Positions 6,433 through 12,036 of a stretch of DNA of 12,036 nucleotides are shown here, one piece after another. The stretch covers positions 1 through 12,036 of the forward strand of contig CAZTWF010000017.1 of assembly GCA_964617245.1 (NCBI GenBank), written 5' to 3'. Position 1 is the first letter of the stretch, and the number at the start of each line of letters is the position of its first letter. The notes below the pieces were generated by a model. The model did no database searches, had not been told where the DNA came from, and saw only the letters and a list, made by a program, of their open reading frames with translations. The translations under genes were made by a program, and so were the position numbers. Source of the DNA: WYZ-LMO11 sp964617245 (GTDB lineage Archaea > Thermoproteota > Methanomethylicia > Methanomethylicales > Methanomethylicaceae).

Positions 6433-6970
6433 TACTCTCACCTTTTCTCATTCTTATTATAATAATACCTTTTGATATCTCTTTTTTTATTATATTAAAA
6501 CCAAAATTTGCCATTACTCCTTCTAAAAAAGATGCAATATCTCTAAGTCTATTTTCCATTAATCTAGGACAAATACATGTAATTCTATTACTAGAAATAG
6601 AAATATCAATATCTTCTCCAATAATTTCTTTTATTGCCTTTTCAATACTTTTTAATTCCTTAAAACCATTAATTTCTAAATATTTTCCAAATAACTGACC
6701 TGAGCTTTTCCAATAATTCTCAAGATTATTATTTTCCATAATATTATTATAAATAGCCTCTGGTACAAATATCATTCCTGCATTTCTTGCTATTTCAATA
6801 ATATTTTTCTCTTCTAATATAGTAGAAAGATCTTTATTTTTCTCCTTTGCTTTTATAAAAGCATCAAGTGCTTCATTTAATATACTAAACATAGTTCTAC
6901 CACTTTTCTTTGCTAATTCACTTATTTTTTCTACTAAATCTGCTCTTGCAGCAACAAATTTTCGCTTCAA
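6395..6970 (-). CDS. RHH-like protein, upstream paralogue of a tandem pair
   Basis: This 191-residue protein is the first gene of the minus-strand run leading into tupABC. The N-terminus (KRKFVAARADLVEKISELAK, then SGRTMFSILNEALDAF) looks like a ribbon-helix-helix domain over about residues 2-42. The middle and C-terminus share order and spacing with the next gene. The end of the conserved part (FLEGVMANFGFNIIKKEISK, then GIIIIRMRK) resembles the closing strands of V4R-like sensor domains; this is inference. A 15-residue polar tail after RMRK runs through the Shine-Dalgarno and start of the next gene. The start is TTG 6970: the codon two before it is a TGA stop, and GGAGATGA lies 3 nt upstream. 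I infer a transcription regulator and possibly a heterodimer partner of its neighbour. Confidence 0.75.
   Translation of the reverse strand: MKRKFVAARADLVEKISELAKKSGRTMFSILNEALDAFIKAKEKNKDLSTILEEKNIIEIARNAGMIFVPEAIYNNIMENNNLENYWKSSGQLFGKYLEINGFKELKSIEKAIKEIIGEDIDISISSNRITCICPRLMENRLRDIASFLEGVMANFGFNIIKKEISKGIIIIRMRKGESIAREDRKETLSS
6438..6442 (-). promoter_or_regulatory. Shine-Dalgarno core GGTGA for the downstream RHH paralogue
   Basis: GGTGA on the minus strand, 5 nt, then TTG 6432. It lies within the coding sequence of the upstream paralogue, implying coupled translation. Confidence 0.7.
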
Positions 6971-7033
6971 TTTTCATCTCCTTCATAATATATTAATATT
7001 AAAAATTATTAATTAATGTTACTTAATTTATAC

Positions 7034-7041
7034 ATTTATAA
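7034..7041 (-). promoter_or_regulatory. possible TATA box of the RHH-ykgJ-tup operon
   Basis: The 98-bp gap 6971-7068 is the only sizeable space before the minus-strand operon. TTATAAAT on the minus strand is about 65 nt before TTG 6970, which would give a 5' leader of roughly 40 nt. The whole gap is A/T-rich, so the box is only a candidate. No clear hairpin or T-run terminator for the preceding gene was seen. Confidence 0.3.
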
Positions 7042-7068
7042 TTATTAATTTTAATAGTAATAATCTTA

Positions 7069-8451
7069 TTAAGGAATTAAGAGATTTCTTATAAAATCTT
7101 CCAATTTTTTAATATCATCCTTTGTATTCGATTCTATGTAAATACGTGTTAAATTCTCAGTACCTGATTTTCTTATTAAGAACCAAGAACCATCTTCTAA
7201 TATTACTTTTAATCCATCTATTTTGTTTATTCCTATTACTTTTTTATTGAATATCTCTTTAGTAGGAAGATCTAATGGAATATTTATTATTTTATTTAAA
7301 TCAATTCTTTTAAATTCAAAATCTCCATATTTAGAATGAATTTCTTTAATAGTCTTTTGAATATCACTAAAACTTAAGAATTCTAATAATAAAATAGCAG
7401 AAGCAAGACCATCTTTTTCTGGTATATGATCTATAAAACCTATTCCTCCACTTTCTTCTCCTCCAATTATTATTTTCTTTTCATAAAGCAAAGGAGCAAT
7501 ATATTTAAAACCAACAGGAGTTTCAATTACTTTATGTCCTCTTTCTTTTACAATAAAATCTAACATATGAGAAGTTGCAATAGTTCTAGCAGCATCTCCA
7601 ATTTTATTTCTATGATCATGTAAATGTATATAAAGTAATGGTAAAATTTGATTTGCTAATAGGAATTCTCCATCATTAGTAACTACTGCTAATCTATCTC
7701 CATCACCATCAAAAGCTAATCCTATATCAAATTTTTTTGATATAACTTCATTACGTAATATTTTTAAATTACTTGGAATAGGGTCTGGAGTAATTCCACC
7801 AAATTCTGGATCAATATTTCCTCTAATTACATAAATATTAGCATTAAGTCTAGAGATTAATGATTCAATTATTCCTGCAGTTGCACTATGCATAGCATCA
7901 ATACAAATATTCATGTTTAATTTATTTATGGAAAGCATATTTAATAAATGATTTATATAATCATCAATTGGATTTATAATTGTAATTAACCCTTTTGCTT
8001 TTAATTTATCAAAATCTTCATATTTAACTTCTTTAATTTTTTGAATATAATCTTCTATTCTCTTTGTTATATCAGTAGTAGCAGGTCCACCATAATATGG
8101 TATAAATTTTATTCCATTATATATTGGGGGATTATGAGATGCTGTTATCATAATAGAGCCATCAAGTGAATATTTTACTGTAGTAAAAGCAGCTAATGGT
8201 GTAGGTATAGGTCTTGGTGGAATAAAAGAAGGAATATTAAAAGATGAAATTACTTCTGCACATACTTTAGCAAAAATTTGAGAATTTTTTCTTCCATCAT
8301 ATCCAATAAATATACCTTTTTTATAGCCAGAGTCTAGCAAATAATATGTAATTGCTTGAGCAATTATTCTTACATTTTCTATATTAAAATCACTATCCAT
8401 TCTAGAACGCCAACCATCTGTACCAAAGATAATCTTTGCTTTATGACTCAT
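7069..8451 (-). CDS. phosphoglucomutase/phosphomannomutase (alpha-D-phosphohexomutase)
   Basis: This 460-residue cytoplasmic enzyme interconverts hexose 1-phosphate and 6-phosphate (glucose and/or mannose; archaeal members can take both, or glucosamine). All four active-site loops are visible. The phosphoserine loop is TASHNPP with Ser105, and the metal loop is DGDGDR with Asp248, Asp250 and Asp252. The sugar-recognition loop is GGEESGG (330-336) and the phosphate-binding loop is RKSGTEN (427-433). Length is normal, so the enzyme should be active. ATG 8451 is the natural start; GGTG lies 8 nt upstream, a longer spacing than at most genes here. It follows the universal stress protein gene after 27 bp and is the last gene of the central-carbon cluster. 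It would link glucose 6-phosphate to glycogen, nucleotide-sugar or glycan synthesis. Confidence 0.93.
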   Translation of the reverse strand: MSHKAKIIFGTDGWRSRMDSDFNIENVRIIAQAITYYLLDSGYKKGIFIGYDGRKNSQIFAKVCAEVISSFNIPSFIPPRPIPTPLAAFTTVKYSLDGSIMITASHNPPIYNGIKFIPYYGGPATTDITKRIEDYIQKIKEVKYEDFDKLKAKGLITIINPIDDYINHLLNMLSINKLNMNICIDAMHSATAGIIESLISRLNANIYVIRGNIDPEFGGITPDPIPSNLKILRNEVISKKFDIGLAFDGDGDRLAVVTNDGEFLLANQILPLLYIHLHDHRNKIGDAARTIATSHMLDFIVKERGHKVIETPVGFKYIAPLLYEKKIIIGGEESGGIGFIDHIPEKDGLASAILLLEFLSFSDIQKTIKEIHSKYGDFEFKRIDLNKIINIPLDLPTKEIFNKKVIGINKIDGLKVILEDGSWFLIRKSGTENLTRIYIESNTKDDIKKLEDFIRNLLIP

Positions 8452-8478
8452 AGTAATAACACCAAATTATATGAAAAA

Positions 8479-8898
8479 TTAACGAACAATTATAACAGTA
8501 CATGGAAGAGTTATTGCTAAAGCAATAGCAATACTTCCCATAAGTATAGCTTTTTCTCCACAATATCCTTTAGTACCAAGAATAACAAGATCATATTTTC
8601 CTTTTAATACTTCATCATAAATTTCTGAGGCTATAGAGGATTGATCTAATTCTCCAATTTTAAGAACTTTTTTAGGAAGAATTCCATATTTTTTACATTT
8701 TTCCTCTGCTTCATGAAGAACATTTTCACCAAATTTTTTAAGTTCATCAATTGTTTGAGTATTTAATTTAGAAGATGAAAGAATTACATAAATTAAGGTT
8801 ATTTTTGCACCATCTCTCATAGCAAATTCTATTGCTAAATCTAAAGCTCTTAAAGAGGCAGGTGAGCTATCAACTGGTACAAGTATATTCTTAAATAT
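8479..8898 (-). CDS. universal stress protein (UspA family), apparent ATA start
   Basis: This small cytoplasmic alpha/beta protein of the UspA family has 139 residues from ATA 8898. It begins FKNILVPVDSS after the initiator, the standard Usp first strand. The nucleotide-binding motif G-x2-G-x9-G-S is complete: Gly108, Gly111, Gly121, Ser122. It should therefore bind ATP, and such proteins are linked to stress or energy status. The only canonical in-frame start, GTG 8907, lies inside a perfect GGAGGTGATC Shine-Dalgarno, which puts ATA 8898 at the normal 5-nt distance from GGTGA. The gene overlaps the end of the GAPDH gene by 8 bases and is followed by the phosphohexomutase, so it is co-transcribed with central-carbon enzymes. 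Confidence 0.85.
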   Translation of the reverse strand: MFKNILVPVDSSPASLRALDLAIEFAMRDGAKITLIYVILSSSKLNTQTIDELKKFGENVLHEAEEKCKKYGILPKKVLKIGELDQSSIASEIYDEVLKGKYDLVILGTKGYCGEKAILMGSIAIALAITLPCTVIIVR

Positions 8899-9922
8899 GA
8901 AGATCACCTCCTATACCTAATGATTCGTCAGTTAATCTTATAGATTCGTCAGGATCTTCTGTTATTCTCATCATTGCTCTTATTGCATCAATATTCTCAG
9001 GTATTACTATAGATTCTTGATGTACAGCTTGAGAAAGATATATTTCATTTCCATAAGATTTTATAGATTCTTTCCAAATTATTAATTCAGGTATATCATA
9101 GCGTTTTCTTCCTAAGTCTCTAGCGTATTCAATTATAGCTGAAGTAGAATCTAGTCCTAATTTTGCAGAGACTATTTTTATTCTTGGGTATTTTGATAAT
9201 ACATTTATTATATCAGATTCTGTTACTGAATTATTAACTTCTAAATTCACAACATGAACATGCATAAGTGTCTCTGGTACTGCAAATGCTATTGTAGTAA
9301 TATTAATATGTGGTAATACTTTATTTAAATCTGGTCCATGATGAGAAGGTATGGAGACTGGATCAGGAACAATACTATTTATTGGACCTTTTGAATCTTC
9401 ATGAGGATCTGCTCCTCTTCTAATTAAGACTACTCTTACTTTTTTAATTCCAAAGGCCTTATCTATTGCATATAAGAGTCTACAGAGAGCAGTTGTATTA
9501 CATGAAACTACTCTAACATAGTTTCTTCCAATTGCTTCCTTATAATTACAATAAGCATTAAAAGAAAATCCTGCAATATCATGTTTTTCTCCTCCTTGGA
9601 ATATTGCTTTTACATTATATTTTTCATAAATTGGTTTATATGATGCTCCAATACCTCCTGGAGTACAATCTACAATAATATCACAATTTTTAATTAAATC
9701 ATCCAATGTTCCTTTAACTTTTACACCTGATTCTTCAAATAATTTAATTCTATCAGAAGAAGAAGCAAAAATAGATATGTCTTTTTCTATAGCTATTTTA
9801 CATTCAAAATTTGGTTTTGTTTTTGTAACACCTACTAATTCCATATCTTTTTGTTTTAATATAGCATCAGCAATTCTTTTACCAATAGTTCCATATCCAT
9901 TTATTCCAATTCTAACTACCAA
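8891..9922 (-). CDS. gap: glyceraldehyde-3-phosphate dehydrogenase, archaeal phosphorylating type
   Basis: This enzyme interconverts glyceraldehyde 3-phosphate and 1,3-bisphosphoglycerate in the cytoplasm using NAD(P). From TTG 9922 it has 343 residues, normal for archaeal GAPDH, and begins VVRIGINGYGTIGKRI, the dinucleotide-binding fold. The catalytic cysteine is Cys141 in VSCNTTALCR. VTKTKPNFE (33-41) is the coenzyme-discriminating stretch, and the lysines there fit dual NAD/NADP use. HHGPD (194-198) probably supplies the catalytic histidine. The longer frame reaching 10060 would add 46 residues unlike any GAPDH N-terminus and overlap PGK by over 100 bp. GGTGA 5 nt before TTG 9922 fixes the start. 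The gene begins 10 nt after the PGK stop and its end overlaps the universal stress protein start. Confidence 0.95.
   Translation of the reverse strand: MVVRIGINGYGTIGKRIADAILKQKDMELVGVTKTKPNFECKIAIEKDISIFASSSDRIKLFEESGVKVKGTLDDLIKNCDIIVDCTPGGIGASYKPIYEKYNVKAIFQGGEKHDIAGFSFNAYCNYKEAIGRNYVRVVSCNTTALCRLLYAIDKAFGIKKVRVVLIRRGADPHEDSKGPINSIVPDPVSIPSHHGPDLNKVLPHINITTIAFAVPETLMHVHVVNLEVNNSVTESDIINVLSKYPRIKIVSAKLGLDSTSAIIEYARDLGRKRYDIPELIIWKESIKSYGNEIYLSQAVHQESIVIPENIDAIRAMMRITEDPDESIRLTDESLGIGGDLHI
8902..8911 (-). promoter_or_regulatory. perfect Shine-Dalgarno GGAGGTGATC for the universal stress protein
   Basis: This is the full complement expected for the archaeal 16S 3' end (GATCACCTCC). It lies inside the last codons of the GAPDH gene. 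From the GGTGA core (8904-8908) there are 5 nt to the ATA at 8898. Confidence 0.8.
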
Positions 9923-9927
9923 TTTCT

Positions 9928-9932
9928 TCACC
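9928..9932 (-). promoter_or_regulatory. Shine-Dalgarno core GGTGA deciding the GAPDH start
   Basis: GGTGA on the minus strand directly follows the PGK stop (TGA, 9933-9935). Five nt separate it from TTG 9922. Confidence 0.8.
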
Positions 9933-11174
9933 TCATAATCTATCAGATTTAAATTTCTTAGCAGAACTAATAAGAGCTTCGATTGCAGGTAATTTTTCAC
10001 CTGATAGAAATGCAATAAATGCTCCACCACCAGTACTGAAATAATCAATTTTATCAACAATATTCAATTTTTCTGCTATTCTTCTTAAATGACCTCCGCC
10101 CAATATTTTCTTTGCTCTATTATTTACAATACATTTTAAAAGCTCTTCACTTCCTTTACTAAATCTTTCATCTTCTATATAACCAGCTGGTCCTCTTACT
10201 ACTATAATCTTTGCATCTTTTATAATTTCAGAATATAATTTAACAGTACTTTCTCCAATATCATATATTGGAGAGAAATTAGGTAAATTTTCAATATCAA
10301 CTTCTATTCGATTATTATTTTTAAGTAAAGCTGAATCAATAGGCATTATTATTTTGTTTGAAAAAGATTGGACTAAGCGTTGTGCTCTTGGTAGAAGAGC
10401 ATATATTCCTTTTCCTTCAAGAATACGTAATGTCTCTCTATTAAGAGTTAAACCTTTTGCAATCATAAATAAATGAGAAACCAAGCCTGTTAAAAGTATT
10501 TTATCAGCAATATTTCTTTGAAGAAGTGCTTCTATTAATTGTAAAGAATCTTGAACTTTTCCACCTCCAAGTATAAATATACTTGGTCTTAAGGAATCTT
10601 CCATTATTAAGCTTAAAGATTCTACTTCTTTTTCTAGTAGTCTACCTCCACATGATGGTAAAACCATGGGGAAACCAGTAAGAGATGGATGAGATCTATG
10701 TGAAGTAGCAAAAGCATCATTTATATAAATTGAAAAAAGAGGAGCAAGAAAACGTACAAGAAATGTTCTTGTTTGAGCTTCAGGTACTTTTTCGATAACT
10801 TCTTCTGAATAAAAGCGAACGTTTTCTAATAATATAATATCTCCTGGCTTTGATGATAATATTGAGGATTTTGCTGTAGGACCAAAAATATCTTCTATGT
10901 ATTTTATCTCTCTATTTAAATAATGAGATAAAAGTTTAGCATGATTACGTAAAGTTGTAAAATCATTATCACCAGGCCGACCTTGATGAGCTAGAATAGT
11001 TATAGAGGCACCTTTATCTAAAAGTTCTAATATTGTAGGTATATGATATCTTATACGAAAATCATCAAGTATTTCATTTGTATTAGGATCAATAGGCGAA
11101 TTTATATCAACTCTCAAAAGAACTTTTTTTCCATTAAAATCAAAGTCATCCATAGTATAAAATCCAAACTTCAT
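9933..11174 (-). CDS. pgk: phosphoglycerate kinase
   Basis: This 413-residue cytoplasmic enzyme interconverts 1,3-bisphosphoglycerate + ADP and 3-phosphoglycerate + ATP. The N-terminal substrate domain has RVDINSPID (21-29), AHQGRPGDND (62-71), ENVRFYSEE and ATSHRSHPS (basic patch). The nucleotide domain has LGGGKVQDSLQLIE and the closing FSTGGGAFIAFLSGEKLP glycine loop typical of archaeal PGKs. Length is normal. ATG 11174 has GGTGA 4 nt upstream (11179-11183). It lies directly upstream of GAPDH, and the two are probably co-translated. PGI is upstream across a 73-bp gap that may hold a promoter. Confidence 0.96.
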   Translation of the reverse strand: MKFGFYTMDDFDFNGKKVLLRVDINSPIDPNTNEILDDFRIRYHIPTILELLDKGASITILAHQGRPGDNDFTTLRNHAKLLSHYLNREIKYIEDIFGPTAKSSILSSKPGDIILLENVRFYSEEVIEKVPEAQTRTFLVRFLAPLFSIYINDAFATSHRSHPSLTGFPMVLPSCGGRLLEKEVESLSLIMEDSLRPSIFILGGGKVQDSLQLIEALLQRNIADKILLTGLVSHLFMIAKGLTLNRETLRILEGKGIYALLPRAQRLVQSFSNKIIMPIDSALLKNNNRIEVDIENLPNFSPIYDIGESTVKLYSEIIKDAKIIVVRGPAGYIEDERFSKGSEELLKCIVNNRAKKILGGGHLRRIAEKLNIVDKIDYFSTGGGAFIAFLSGEKLPAIEALISSAKKFKSDRL

Positions 11175-11189
11175 TTAATCACCTATTGA

Positions 11190-11205
11190 CTTTTTATATA
11201 AAAAG
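11190..11205. repeat. 16-bp perfect palindrome upstream of pgk
   Basis: CTTTTTATATAAAAAG reads identically on both strands and lies 16 nt before the pgk ATG. It could be a TATA element, or an operator near the transcription start if the box at 11217-11228 is used. In AT-rich DNA such a palindrome may also be chance. Confidence 0.4.
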
Positions 11206-11216
11206 AAAAACAGAAA

Positions 11217-11228
11217 GAATATATAAAA
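11217..11228 (-). promoter_or_regulatory. possible TATA box for pgk-gap-usp-pgm
   Basis: TTTTATATATTC on the minus strand is about 48 nt before the pgk ATG. It would place transcription start near 11197 and leave a short leader containing the GGTGA. Candidate only. Confidence 0.3.
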
Positions 11229-11247
11229 TTAATTTTAGATAAGGAGA

Positions 11248-11988
11248 TTATATACAAAAATCTGATATTAGTAAAGGATGATTAAGAAAATTAAAACAAG
11301 ATGGACATGATATAAAATCTGAATAAATATCTTTTGATATGGGAAATCTTTTATATGAAAATCTTGGTTTAGCTATTTTTTTATAATTTGGATTTGGTAT
11401 AAGAGAACCATCTATAAGTAAATAATATGCAGCTCCTTTATACTTTATATATTCTTCATATAAAGATTGAAAATTACTAGATACTAAATTTGCCATTACA
11501 AGTATTTCATTACCAGAATTAACAGTTACATGACCATAGTTAGGAGGTATAAGAAGAGCTTCACCTTGTTTTACTTCTGCAATAACAAAATCTATAATTT
11601 CATTATCTATCTTTTTTTGAAGAAGAAATGTAGCTTTTCCATATAATACTTGATATAATTCTGGGTAGGAAAGATTATTTTCTGCAATAGGATGATAATG
11701 ACCTAATGTTTTATTCCATTCCTTACCTATATTTATATTTAGCATTATGGTAATATCAAATCTTATTTTCTTTTGTAAAAAAATTTTTTCATCTTTTTTA
11801 TTATAGATTCCTCTATACATAGCATATAATGGAATATCTCTTGAAATATTGATATCTTCTGTACTATAAAGAACTGAAAAAATTTCATTCAAAGTTCTAA
11901 ATTGTGGTATTAATTTTTTATCATTAATGAATAATGATAAATCGTTATTTACTTTTAATTTACCAAAGCTTGTAAATATAGAAATCAT
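11248..11988 (-). CDS. cupin-type (archaeal) glucose-6-phosphate isomerase
   Basis: This 246-residue protein of the metal-dependent cupin PGI family interconverts glucose 6-phosphate and fructose 6-phosphate in the cytoplasm. The cupin motifs are GHYHP with His97 and His99, the Glu110 of YPELYQVLYGK, and IPPNYGHVTVNSG with His153; these four should bind the metal. The domain is unrelated to the bacterial/eukaryotic PGI fold. The protein is longer than the roughly 190-residue Pyrococcus-type enzymes. Part of the excess is a C-terminal stretch with a CPSC pair (Cys228, Cys231) and Cys245. ATG 11988 has GTGA 5 nt upstream. It is first in the minus-strand glycolytic cluster. The upstream 48 bases to the window edge are almost all A/T and probably contain its promoter, but no single box can be chosen. 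Confidence 0.88.
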   Translation of the reverse strand: MISIFTSFGKLKVNNDLSLFINDKKLIPQFRTLNEIFSVLYSTEDINISRDIPLYAMYRGIYNKKDEKIFLQKKIRFDITIMLNINIGKEWNKTLGHYHPIAENNLSYPELYQVLYGKATFLLQKKIDNEIIDFVIAEVKQGEALLIPPNYGHVTVNSGNEILVMANLVSSNFQSLYEEYIKYKGAAYYLLIDGSLIPNPNYKKIAKPRFSYKRFPISKDIYSDFISCPSCFNFLNHPLLISDFCI

Positions 11989-12036
11989 TTAAATCACAAA
12001 AATAAAAAATATAAAAATTATATTAATTTTTTTAAT

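Noticed and set aside
6971..7068. Possible small RNA, riboswitch or terminator in the 98-bp gap
   Set aside because: The gap is nearly all A/T with no stable stem or recognisable conserved motif; only a weak TATA candidate can be named.
9923..10060. 46-residue N-terminal extension of GAPDH
   Set aside because: It overlaps the end of PGK, does not resemble a GAPDH N-terminus, and a GGTGA-N5-TTG start lies at the family start.

Overview
The window is strongly AT-rich and fully coding, with 14 protein genes and almost no free space. It reads as an archaeal chromosome. The glycolytic enzymes are archaeal types: a cupin-fold phosphoglucose isomerase, a phosphorylating GAPDH with the archaeal SCNTT cysteine, and PGK directly upstream of GAPDH. 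ADP-forming acetyl-CoA synthetase and a tungstate ABC transporter are also present, and most genes carry a GGTGA Shine-Dalgarno (SD) core about 5 nt before the start. Tungstate uptake plus ADP-forming acetyl-CoA synthetase suggests a (probably thermophilic) fermenting archaeon. The exact lineage cannot be fixed from this window.

Layout. (1) Plus strand, 40-1595: the beta (ATP-grasp) subunit of ADP-forming acetyl-CoA synthetase, then a PfkB-family sugar/nucleoside kinase. (2) Minus strand, 6970 down to 1581: two tandem paralogous proteins with a ribbon-helix-helix-like N-terminus, a YkgJ-like cysteine-cluster protein, tungstate transporter genes tupA-tupB-tupC, and a zinc alcohol dehydrogenase whose 3' end overlaps the kinase tail to tail. 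(3) Minus strand, 11988 down to 7069: phosphoglucose isomerase, phosphoglycerate kinase, GAPDH, a universal stress protein and a phosphoglucomutase/phosphomannomutase, a compact central-carbon cluster.

How they fit together. The right cluster interconverts hexose phosphates and carries triose phosphate through the ATP-yielding or gluconeogenic steps. The left genes cover acetate/ATP formation and alcohol/aldehyde redox. TupABC would import tungstate, which many thermophilic archaea need for aldehyde:ferredoxin oxidoreductases (none is encoded here). The paired RHH-like proteins are candidate regulators of the tungstate operon.

Most unusual points. Two genes, tupC and the universal stress protein gene, appear to start at ATA. 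In each case no ATG/GTG/TTG gives a sensible start, an SD lies at the right distance, and the ATA is exactly where the family's N-terminal methionine is expected. The same spacing rule moves the starts of four other genes (kinase, tupB, second RHH paralogue, GAPDH) from the longest-ORF positions. No tRNA, rRNA, CRISPR array or mobile element was seen.
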